Source: Odontocerum albicorne
Lineage: Eukaryota; Arthropoda; Insecta; Trichoptera; Odontoceridae
Direction: 5' to 3'
Length of the DNA: 64,000 nt
Assembly (NCBI GenBank): GCA_949825065.1
Contig: OX463850.1
Coordinates: forward strand, 436,501-500,500
The notes below the pieces were generated by a model that was given only the letters and a program-made list of their open reading frames with translations, was not told where the DNA came from and did no database searches. The stretch's first letter is position 1. Each line of letters starts with the position of its first letter. Of the stretch, positions 56,136-64,000 are shown one piece after another. The position numbers and the translations under genes were made by a program.

Positions 56136-57034
56136 TCATGATTTTTTACCTCTCCTCTCAGTATTGCGAGTATGTCAACTATAGCCGATAGAAGACGTGT
56201 TATATCGTTATATTTTAAAATGTTAACTCAATATCACGCGGTTATCAAGTTTTTAAAAAAAAAAGATGTGTAGATGCTCTTTGTTACGTTTATAAGCTGT
56301 TCATGGAGAATATTCTCCGTCGACACCATCTAAACGTAGTTTCGTCTCCGTTTTATGAACTGTCTTTAAAACCTGTTCACCGCGTTAAAAATCAATTTCC
56401 ACGAATCCTGTGCACGGCACAATTTCAGCGTTTTTTAATTTCTAAGTTTAAACACATATTTTGTTTAGAACCACTGATATTTGATTACAACACCAAGTAA
56501 ACATGACACTTAAGTAATTTTCTGATAATAAATAATAGTCATTACTCTTAAGGAGACTCATTAAATAAAGGAGATAAACTTAACATTACGTAAAATAAAC
56601 AAAGGAATGCTACGATCAAATCAATGCTTCATGACACTCACCCAATCAAATGCATATAGCACTAGTAATGTTTATTTACGTAAGAGAGACTTAGTAATGT
56701 TTATTTACGTAAGAGAGACTCATCGCAGGACACGATCCGCGCGACAGGTCGTTAATGCTGGAAATATTGAGAAACCAAAAAAAATCGGCGCTCTGTTTAT
56801 TCAACAATATCTCATAAACTAATATATTATTTGACAAGGTTTTCAGAGATGTCGCTAGAATAAAGATTATTTTAAATTTTAGTTCAATTTTTATTCCGGT
56901 TTTGTGTCATTTTTTTTTAAGTATTTGTGATTTGAAACTTGGATTGTCGTCAGATCACAGGCGTTTGTGCTCCCCGCGGGGAACACGTTAAACCACATCC
57001 CTGTTTAGATGATATTCTTATTGGTAAAGAGCGT
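56136..57034. other. Unassigned AT-rich stretch
   Basis: A 31-bp direct duplication, agtaatgtttatttacgtaa + gagagact, at 56664-56721. Small frames (65-71 codons) without domains. Confidence 0.4.
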
Positions 57035-57039
57035 TATAC

Positions 57040-57598
57040 GTTCGGAGTATACAGTACAATCTGGCTAATTTTTTCCAAGTGGTAATCTCTTCCAGTTAAT
57101 TAGGATATTGTTTTTCAGACTTTTTACATATGACAAGAAATACACAATATGCGAAAAGACAACAGGTAATTTAAATAGGACACACAATTTTAATGGATCT
57201 TGGTTCGTTGCCTTTCATTTGTCGTGTCCTCAGTAAACTAGGCTTATGTTTGTATCTCACGCATACAGCATGAAAAAATAAATCGATACTTCTTTCCAAT
57301 TTTTTATTTAATAAAACCCCGTTGCACATTCTCATCAACCTGGCAAATAGCGACACTCAATAACATATGTATACATCACGCGAAATCAAACTCCTCACAC
57401 TTCATCACTCCAACCAGACCAAAACGTTCATCCCACAATATACCGCACATAATCATAAAAAATAACAAAAAATACCACACTCAAGAGCTCACCCAAACTG
57501 GACAGGAACCTTTTAAATTCTGGACTAATAAAATTTGAACCTGTAACCTCTGATTGAAAAGACAAACGTCTTACCAATTAGGCCACGGACGTTGTATA
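57040..57598 (-). mobile_element. SINE-A copy split by Repeat-D
   Basis: Tail part gagtatacagtacaatctgg + aagtggtaatctcttccagt at 57040-57110 and head part tttgaacctgtaacctctga + gtcttaccaattaggccacg at 57497-57594. Between them lies a Repeat-D copy. Confidence 0.75.
57112..57488 (-). mobile_element. Repeat-D copy inside a SINE
   Basis: acatatgacaagaaatacac, gacaacaggtaatttaaata, ccgttgcacattctcatcaa, acatcacgcgaaatcaaact. The minus strand has an open frame, MSLFARLMRMCNGVLLNKKL ... HKPSLLRTRQMKGNEPRSIK, equivalent to the remnant at 13.1 kb. Function unknown. Confidence 0.7.
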
Positions 57599-57734
57599 GT
57601 TATGAACTATATAGTATATCATATTTAAAATTGTTATTTTCAAGTACCTTCATGACCAGTTACTTTAATCTAAGCCCAATTCTCAATCGATTCTCGATGT
57701 TAACCAAATATAACAGTTTGTTACTTTTAAATTT

Positions 57735-57900
57735 TTATTTCTTTTATTTACATATGACCAGAAATATACAGAATTTGCGAAAAAAACAACAGGTAATTTC
57801 ATTTGGACACACAATTTTAATAAATCTGGGTTTGTTGCCTTTCATTTGTCGTGTCCCCAGTAAACTAGGCTTTTGCATGTATCTCACTGAGAATATTTAG
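57735..57900 (-). mobile_element. Repeat-D, short copy
   Basis: tttatttacatatgaccaga, aaaacaacaggtaatttcat, gtttgttgcctttcatttgt, cccagtaaactaggcttttg. Truncated after ctcactgaga, near the same place as the 7-kb copy. Confidence 0.7.
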
Positions 57901-58039
57901 ACTTTATATTCTATTTCTGTAAATTTTTTACATGATAACAATTTGGAAATATTACATTCTGCACTATAAGAATATGATTGATTACAAAATCAAAAAAATT
58001 TATTAAACGACAAACAGACTCAAAAAAACTATTATATAG

Positions 58040-58093
58040 ATATTATTCGTTTGTTTAAACATTATTTCATTATATTGTTGAAACATTATTTTA
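58040..58093. repeat. AT-rich minisatellite, left part
   Basis: ttgtttaaacattatttcat + tatattgttgaaacatt. Continues on the far side of the mariner. Confidence 0.8.
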
Positions 58094-59380
58094 TTAGGTC
58101 CTTACATATGAAATTGGCGTTTTGCCGTACTGGCAACTTTGATCTCAAATATCTTCTCTTTGGTTAGGAATTCCAAATTAAAATTTATACAGCTATTTAC
58201 TCAAGTATTTGTGTTTCGAAAATTATAATTCATTTGTTTTTTCCTCAATTGTTTTTTTTCTTTGCGTCACTCAGTTTACAAAATGGAAAACTTGAAATAT
58301 CGCGTTATTTACGAGTACGAGTTCCACCGTGGCACCAGTGCTGCAGAAACGGCTCGAAGGATTAATGATGTGTATGGCGACGGTGCCGCAAAAGAAAACA
58401 CAGTGCGTTTTTGGTTCCAACGTTTTCGTTCTGGAAATTTCGACCTGCAGAAAAAGCCCCGTGGACGGCCGGAGACCAAAGTTGATAATGAAGAATTGAA
58501 GGCTATTGTGGAAGCGGATCCATCGCAAACCACGTCCGAGTTAGCTGCAGGCTGCGGTGTTAGTGATAAAACTGTTTTAATCCACTTGAAGCAAATTGGG
58601 AAGGTGAAAAAGCTTGAAAGGTGGGTACTTCACGAATTGAGTGAAGGAAATCAACAAACGCGCGTTGACTGCTGCGTTGCATTACTCAACCGGCACAATA
58701 ATGAAGGGATTTTGAATCGAATCATTACCTGTGATGAAAAGTAGATCCTGTATGATAATCGGAAGCGCTCATCGCAATGGCTGAACCCTGCCGAACCAGC
58801 CAAACCATGCCCCAAGCGAAAATTGACTCCAAAAAAGTTACTTGTGAGCGTTTGGTGGACTAGTGCTGGTGTCGTTCACTACAGCTTTCTTAAATCTGGC
58901 CAGACGATTACGGCAGATGTCTATTGTCAGCAACTGCAAACCATGATGGAAAAGCTAGCTGCTAAACAACCGAGGCTGGTTAATCGCTCTAGGCCACTGC
59001 TGCTTCATGATAACGCTAGACCACACACTGCACAACAGACGGCTACCAAATTAGAAGAGCTTCAATTGGAATGTCTAAGACATCCACCGTACTCTCCGGA
59101 CCTTGCCCCAACAGATTACTATTTTTTTCGAAATTTGGATAACTTCTTGCAAGGGAAAAAATTCAACTCCGATGGGGCAGTCCAAACCGACTTCAAAGAT
59201 TTTATTGATTCCCGTCCGAATGGTTTTTTTAGTAAAGGGATCGATGAACTACCTATGAGATGGCAAAAGTGCATAGATAGCAATGGTACATACTTTGATT
59301 AAATAAATATATTATATTAAAAAAAAATCAACTTTATGTTCCTCCCAAACAAAACGCCAATTTCATATGTAAGGACCTAA
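58094..59380 (+). mobile_element. Mariner element, full length
   Basis: Exact 31-bp terminal inverted repeats, starting ttaggtccttacatatgaaa and ending tttcatatgtaaggacctaa, with the TA target duplicated at 58092-58093 and 59381-59382. Length 1287 bp is normal for mariner. It sits in an AT-rich minisatellite that continues on both sides. Confidence 0.95.
58283..59302 (+). pseudogene. Mariner transposase (cecropia-like), one nonsense codon
   Basis: ATG at 58283 (MENLKYRVIYEYEFHRG) is preferred to the upstream in-frame TTG because family proteins start this way. N-terminal paired-type helix-turn-helix through about residue 110, linker WVLHEL in place of the usual WVPHEL, then catalytic aspartates at about 151 (ITCDEK), 243 (LLHDNARPH) and 278 (YSPDLAPTDYYFF): D34D spacing. 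Codon 154 is TAG where the family has Trp (DEKW), a single G-to-A change. No other stop or frameshift in 339 codons; ends CIDSNGTYFD. Similar in sequence to the transposase part of vertebrate Hsmar1/SETMAR. Inactive as written unless the stop is read through. Confidence 0.93.
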
Positions 59381-59382
59381 TA

Positions 59383-59640
59383 TTATATTGTTCAAACATT
59401 ATTTCATTATATTGTTCAGAAATTATTCTATATATAATATTTTCATTTGTTTAAAGATTATTTTATTACATTGTTCAAATATTATTTTATTATATTTTCA
59501 TTTGTTTAAACATTATTTCATTATATTGTTCAAACATTATTTTATTATATTTTCATTTGTTTAAACATTATATCATTATACAATACTTTAATTTGTTTAA
59601 ACATTATTTCGTTATATTTTTTTCGATTCACTTGTAAATT
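59383..59640. repeat. AT-rich minisatellite, right part
   Basis: Repeats of tttgtttaaacattatttca + ttatattgttcaaacattattttatt, period near 57 bp with shorter sub-units. Confidence 0.8.
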
Positions 59641-59654
59641 TGTCAATTTAAGTT

Positions 59655-59885
59655 GCATAAGATCATACGAAGTGTTGTGCCGCGTGGTTTGGCTTACGAT
59701 GACAACGTTTCGAAAACGTTGCAGTTTAAATCTTGAAGGCTTATTTACATTCAACTTCCCCAAGTTTTCGAAACGTCGGCATCATAAGTCAAATTACGTA
59801 ATACAATATTCCTAAAGATCTTATACAACTGACACGAAGAACCACGAAACCCTCAAAACATATTTGTCCAATTAAATTGAAAAAT
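59655..59885. mobile_element. Fold-back repeat of the cgacgtttcgaa family
   Basis: gatgacaacgtttcgaaaac and ccaagttttcgaaacgtcgg face each other; followed by agatcttatacaactgacac, gaagaaccacgaaaccctca, aaacatatttg. Best preserved of four copies. Confidence 0.7.
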
Positions 59886-60245
59886 ATAATACACACGTTA
59901 AGACTCCCACTCTCTGTGCTGTTACAATATTACTGTCAAATAATACAGTCCATTCCTGCTTTTTGGATATTTTCTCCGAACATCCGTGATCGAATGCGTG
60001 TACACGGACCTACCTCCCATTTGCTGACGATCAAATAAAAATAGAATCGGCTAGTAAGTAAAACATATTTATTTATCTTTCTTTTTCCTAGATATCTTGA
60101 ACTTTTTTAATTCCTCCGTTAATGTCTGAAATAATATTCTGACTTTTCGATTCCTGAAATATTATTTTTTCTCAATTTTTTTTCTCCAAATTCTGTTTGC
60201 CATGGACTATCATGTTCCATTTGTATTTGGTCGATTCATTATTAT
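59886..60245. other. Unassigned stretch
   Basis: No recognised feature. Confidence 0.4.
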
Positions 60246-60249
60246 TATT

Positions 60250-60428
60250 ATTGCACTATCGTTGTATACAGTACAAAACGGTGGGTTTATTTCAACTTTG
60301 TAATCTCTTCCAGCCAACTAGAAATATGTTAAAGAGATCATGCGTGAAAATCGGACTGGAACTCTTTCTTAAAAAATCGGTTATCAATGAGAATCGAACC
60401 CGCAACCCCCTACAAATTGAAGTTATTT
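60250..60428 (-). mobile_element. SINE-A copy
   Basis: Tail first (cactatcgttgtatacagta, gtaatctcttccagccaact), then atcggactggaactc and the head complement agaatcgaacccgcaacccc. Head end missing. Confidence 0.8.
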
Positions 60429-60575
60429 TTCATTTTCAATCATTGTGGAAGTCGCGCGCTTCTTTTCCCGCTGTGGAATGATCACATTACGGTCGCGAAC
60501 CGGGACGGAACCATACGTTTACGTTGGACTCTGCTGTAAGTCAAACGGTATCCGGCGTGCATTCTCTTATGGCAA
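60429..60575. other. Unassigned, slightly GC-richer stretch
   Basis: cgcgcgcttcttttcccgct-like and gcgaaccgggacggaacca words. No domain recognised. Confidence 0.3.
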
Positions 60576-60589
60576 AGTATATTACAGAC

Positions 60590-60775
60590 AAGCCCTAAAG
60601 ATAAAAACTGCAATGTTTCTAAAATGTCCGTATCATAAGCCTAACCACACTGTACCAACATAAGCCTAATCACACTGTACAACATAAGCATAACCACACT
60701 GTACAACACTCAGAAACACCTTATACAACTGATACGAAAAACCCCGAAATCCTCAAAACATATTTGATGCTTCGA
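60590..60775. mobile_element. Repeat of the cgacgtttcgaa family, degraded
   Basis: actgcaatgtttctaaaatg + tccgtatcataagcctaacc, a short duplication (cataagcctaatcacactgt) and the end block ccttatacaactgatacgaa + atcctcaaaacatatttg. Confidence 0.6.
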
Positions 60776-60924
60776 AGGTTTACATGATTTGGGTAGCCAA
60801 AATGGGTTATATTGAAATTCGAAAAAGGTTTTTATATATCATATACTAATTGAACAAAAGCTCAACATTAAATCCACATATAATACAAAACAATAATCAT
60901 GAAAATATAATTTATAAAGTGCGA

Positions 60925-61155
60925 TTTAGAGAGCAAACTCTCCAACTTGTGAGTCAAACCCGATATTACAATATTTATTGTCAGATCAAAAATATCACAA
61001 AACAAACACATATAATTCGAGTGTAAAGATAGGAAGGTAGTAGATGTGACATTAGATTAGACACTTCCCCGCATCTGCATGTATTCAGAAAAACATAACA
61101 TATTTGTTAAGAAAATGGCAGAACCTTACCGAGGGAAGACAACCTACAAAAAAAT
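60925..61155 (-). mobile_element. Repeat-C copy
   Basis: gagagcaaactctccaactt, tatttattgtcagatc, gtgtaaagataggaaggtag, attagattagacacttcccc, cagaaccttaccgagggaag. Same block order as the other copies. Confidence 0.65.
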
Positions 61156-62070
61156 TTCAAAAAAATAATCAAGGATTTTCTAATCCCGTGCGTTGCGTTA
61201 ATTTGATGTGTTGAACTTAGAAGATAAATAATATTTATATTTTTTGCTTTATTACTGCATTGTTTTGTTTCCTAATCGTCATTTCATCGTATTTAACCAC
61301 CCGCGGGGCTCATTTATAAGTTCTCAGCAATACGAGTACCTATACCAGTGTTAGATTATTTTTGAAACTTTCCTCTGAATGCAACTTTTCTCCTTCTTCG
61401 TAGTTACCCTTTCCTTTGGAAGATGGTATACATCATAACTCTCTTAATTTTTAAGGCACTAAGTTCTGAACAAAGATATGGTACTGCAAAATAACCATTC
61501 TCCCATGTTTCTTTACTAGGAAATGCGTTTTCTTCGCGAACTTAATACACCCAACAATCAAGCTTCATCTTCTTCGTGGTCGATAAAACGCGTCAACTTT
61601 GCGTTTTCTAATTACTACTTTTCAATATTTGAACCAATTTCTATTGATATTGGTTGTGTATAAATAAGTACGTAAATGTATTAAGAAATTATAGCTGAGG
61701 GCGATCATGTACGCCAATGCATTTATGGAAGAAAATTGTTTTTAAATATTGAAGAAAAAATAGTTTGATCATAATGATTGAACTTAATGTAACCTGCGAA
61801 AAATTTACTGAAAAGTGGAAAAATAAAAACTTATTCATAAAACACTTTTAAAAAACATATAATTAATGTTTGTCACCAGAATCATTCTAGATGATAGCAT
61901 TTTTCATAAACGATTGTTGTTGATATTTCGACAGCAGTTATCTTAAATCATGCGTGTTTTTAACAAAAAACATTAATTTTTTTATGATTTCTTTATCGAG
62001 TCGATGCAACATTGCATTTTGCGAAATTCTATGAGCTTCAAAAGGTTTTTCTAGTCTCTTTTTTATGATT
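61156..62070. other. Unassigned AT-rich stretch
   Basis: No recognised feature; one TACGAGTA octamer near 61330. Confidence 0.4.
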
Positions 62071-62077
62071 GGTCATT

Positions 62078-62345
62078 TCAGTTAAGTTCAGTTCGATCCT
62101 TCTTCCACCACCCACGCTGTTATGAGGAACAAAATAAGTGTCCATCAAACGCGATCTGCACGAGAAGATAGAAATCTTTTTTATTTTTTATGTGCGTGAC
62201 GTCACGTAGTGACGAAGAAGAATCAGCCCAAAGGGACTCCTCGGTTCGCGACATACCTGAGTGGGCAAATAATAGTAGCGACGGCGAACATCACAGGAGA
62301 TGTCAAATGACTCACATCGCAATAAATATTCAACTTAAAATTATT
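62078..62345 (+). mobile_element. Element E, 5' part
   Basis: agttaagttcagttcgatcc, caaacgcgatctgcacgaga, then a plus-strand frame from 62190 reading MCVTSRSDEEESAQRDSSVR + DIPEWANNSSDGEHHRR. The minus copy at 51.9 kb reads MSATSRSDEKETAQRDFS in the equivalent place, so the similarity holds at protein level: a serine- and acid-rich N-terminus of an unidentified element protein. The frame loses similarity soon after. Confidence 0.5.
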
Positions 62346-62626
62346 TTTTTATCTTATATTATATGTTATTTATCAAAAATTGTTATGCAGCTTTCAATAA
62401 AATGATGCATCGCAACACAAAAAATAGCGCTTTTTATAAAACTTTAAGCAGATTTAACCTGTCGATTGTCTTAGAAGTTAAATATCTTCGCTATCGGGAA
62501 TTTGAACGGGTTTGATCTGTCAAGAATTTGTGTGTTTGCTGTAGTGTAACATCTTGCACACAATAATTAAATATACACACAGACGTATTCCATTAGCAGG
62601 AAAACTAAAAATCATACTTCATCAAG

Positions 62627-62651
62627 AGCGATGAAAAGCCTTTTCATCGCT
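62627..62651. repeat. Perfect 12-bp-arm hairpin followed by T-run
   Basis: agcgatgaaaag and cttttcatcgct around one base, followed by a T8 run. In a eukaryotic, gene-free setting this is not evidence for a terminator. Confidence 0.8.
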
Positions 62652-62674
62652 ATTTTTTTTTGTTTGAATTTTGC

Positions 62675-63000
62675 TCATATTGCATCAACTATTTCAAAGC
62701 CAATCGGATCGTTTTAACTTAACTCGTAGTGCATCAACTGTTTCAAAGTCCGATAGATTGTTTCAACTTTGCTCATACTGAATCAACTGTTTCAAAATAC
62801 GCCAGATTGTTTCAACTTTGCTCATACTTCAATAACTGTACAAGATTCGTCAGATTTTTTCAACTATAATCATACTACATCAACTATAATACGAGTATTT
62901 CAAAATACGCCAGATTTTTTTCAACTTTGCTTAAATACCATTAACTTTTTCAAATCCCGCTAGATTTTATTAACTACAATCAAGTTGTATTAAATAAAAA
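62675..63000. repeat. Degenerate tandem repeat, about 53-bp period, 6 units
   Basis: Units built of catcaactgtttcaaa + acgccagattgtttcaactt + tgctcatac, increasingly diverged. The oldest-looking minisatellite here. Confidence 0.75.
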
Positions 63001-63099
63001 TAAATAAAATTGCATCGTATGCATTCTCTACAAAAAAAAGTTCCATTTCATGATTATTCAAGATCTTGCGTCAACTTTTCTCACGATCCATACAGTAGT

Positions 63100-63315
63100 C
63101 AGTGGTTGAGTGTGCAATTCATATGACTTCCTGACAGTTGCAGCGAACAGACTGCAGACTGCTGCGGAGGGACAGCGGAAGCCTCGGCCGGCCTGAGCCC
63201 GGGCTCCAGATGGGCCGTAGATAATGCTTCAGTTTATAAATTAATTTTAATAATTATTCCGATTGCCGCGAATGCAGGCGTGCGCACACAACAATGTAAG
63301 AGAATTAATTAGACA
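63100..63315. other. GC-rich island followed by homeodomain-like core words
   Basis: 63140-63225 is GC-rich (gactgctgcggagggacagc, cggcctgagcccgggctcca), followed by aattaattttaataattatt, gccgcgaatgcaggcgtgcg and gagaattaattagacactgc. Not repeated here. Candidate conserved regulatory DNA, by inference only. Confidence 0.3.
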
Positions 63316-63822
63316 CTGCCATGCAAAGTATCGCTACCATCGGGACCATAACTGTTAACGTATACGCTACATGTCATAAAACATCATATTTACCGAGAGG
63401 CGGTACTAGTTTACTTTGCGCCCAGTACATACATATTTTACAGCCAAACTACCATGTTTTTACATATTGTATTTTATTTTCCATCATATTGAAATACACA
63501 AGTACTCGTATATACAATTTCAGAATAACTGTAGATACTATGTTGCTAACAATAAACCTATTATTTATTTAGATACAATAAAATCATTGATTTTGTCCCA
63601 TTGTACAAGCATATCGAACAATTTATTGTAAACTGGCACATTTAAGGTCAACATATCAATATTAAAAGTATTGTTTAGATTATTTTTGACATTAATTAAC
63701 ACAATTTTTGGGTAAGAAAAATAAATTTATGACTGATGCGAGTGTAGAGTATATGTTGAGGAATTATCGGACATAATTTGAATCAGGTTGTTGAAATTGT
63801 GATGCGATTTTAATTGTCTTCT
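63316..63822. other. Unassigned AT-rich stretch
   Basis: Short overlapping frames (71-83 codons) without domains. Confidence 0.4.
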
Positions 63823-64000
63823 TCTTCTTCTTCTAAGTGCCCTGCCGGGTCCCCCCAACGTTGGCGATCACTTCGGCGAATCCGTCTCGGTCCTGAGCCG
63901 CCCGGAACAGTTCCTCTGCACTCCGGATGCCGGTCCACTCCCTCACATTCCACAGCCAGGACATCTGTCTTCTTCCGGGCCCCCGGTGTCCCTCGATTTT
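63823..64000 (-). mobile_element. LINE 3' end (family 2), runs off the window
   Basis: The minus strand reads KIEGHRGPGRRQMSWLWNVR, EWTGIRSAEELFRAAQDRDG, FAEVIANVGGT, with a stop at 63833-63835 and an (AAG)n tail. Clear homologue of LINE Y at 38.8 kb but with an uninterrupted frame and higher GC, so younger. The rest of the element lies beyond the right edge. Confidence 0.85.

Noticed and set aside
62627..62665. Rho-independent terminator
   Set aside because: Hairpin plus T-run in an insect-like genome with no neighbouring gene; the pattern has no such meaning here.

Overview
The window is AT-rich eukaryotic intergenic DNA with no recognisable host gene. It most resembles an insect genome, probably lepidopteran. 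The basis is the families of its mobile elements: RTE-like LINE tails whose remnants read like SAYPDRAMA, two or three tRNA-derived SINE families, a cecropia-type mariner, piggyBac-like and hAT-like non-autonomous elements. Species cannot be named from the sequence. No rRNA, functional tRNA, operon, CRISPR array or virus was found, and the longest open frames are simple-repeat artefacts.

Layout. 0-9.3 kb: SINEs, a 44-bp minisatellite, a piggyBac-like element cut by a 200-base N gap (3437-3636), three LINE tails, a complete non-autonomous hAT with perfect 8-bp target duplication (7288-8218) and a 28-bp minisatellite. 9.3-20 kb: a degraded LINE with a GC-rich insert, a 42-bp minisatellite broken by another repeat, a 36-bp minisatellite with higher-order structure, a 17-bp minisatellite. 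20-31 kb: a SINE split by a hAT element, a dimeric SINE, a piggyBac-like copy, short minisatellites, a transposase tail, LINE fragments, a roughly 350-bp (TA)n run. 31-43.6 kb: several minisatellites, a LINE split by a piggyBac-like element, an internally deleted mariner, two LINE fragments nested with both target duplications readable, fold-back elements, and a 134-bp tandem array that grew out of the end of a piggyBac-like element. 43.6-64 kb: more LINE and SINE copies, a fold-back element with 12-bp target duplication, a 34-bp minisatellite that arose inside a transposon-like element, a twin-primed LINE, a nearly intact mariner (58094-59380), and a LINE 3' end running off the right edge.

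The sequence is a stratified record of insertions: several pairs can be dated relative to each other (hAT into SINE, piggyBac into LINE, LINE into LINE, mariner into minisatellite). The most unexplained signal is the octamer TACTCGTA (either strand), found about 36 times by eye where base composition predicts two or three. It is dispersed and mostly outside the recognised repeats. Short GC-richer islands between repeats are the best candidates for conserved host sequence, but nothing in them can be assigned a function.
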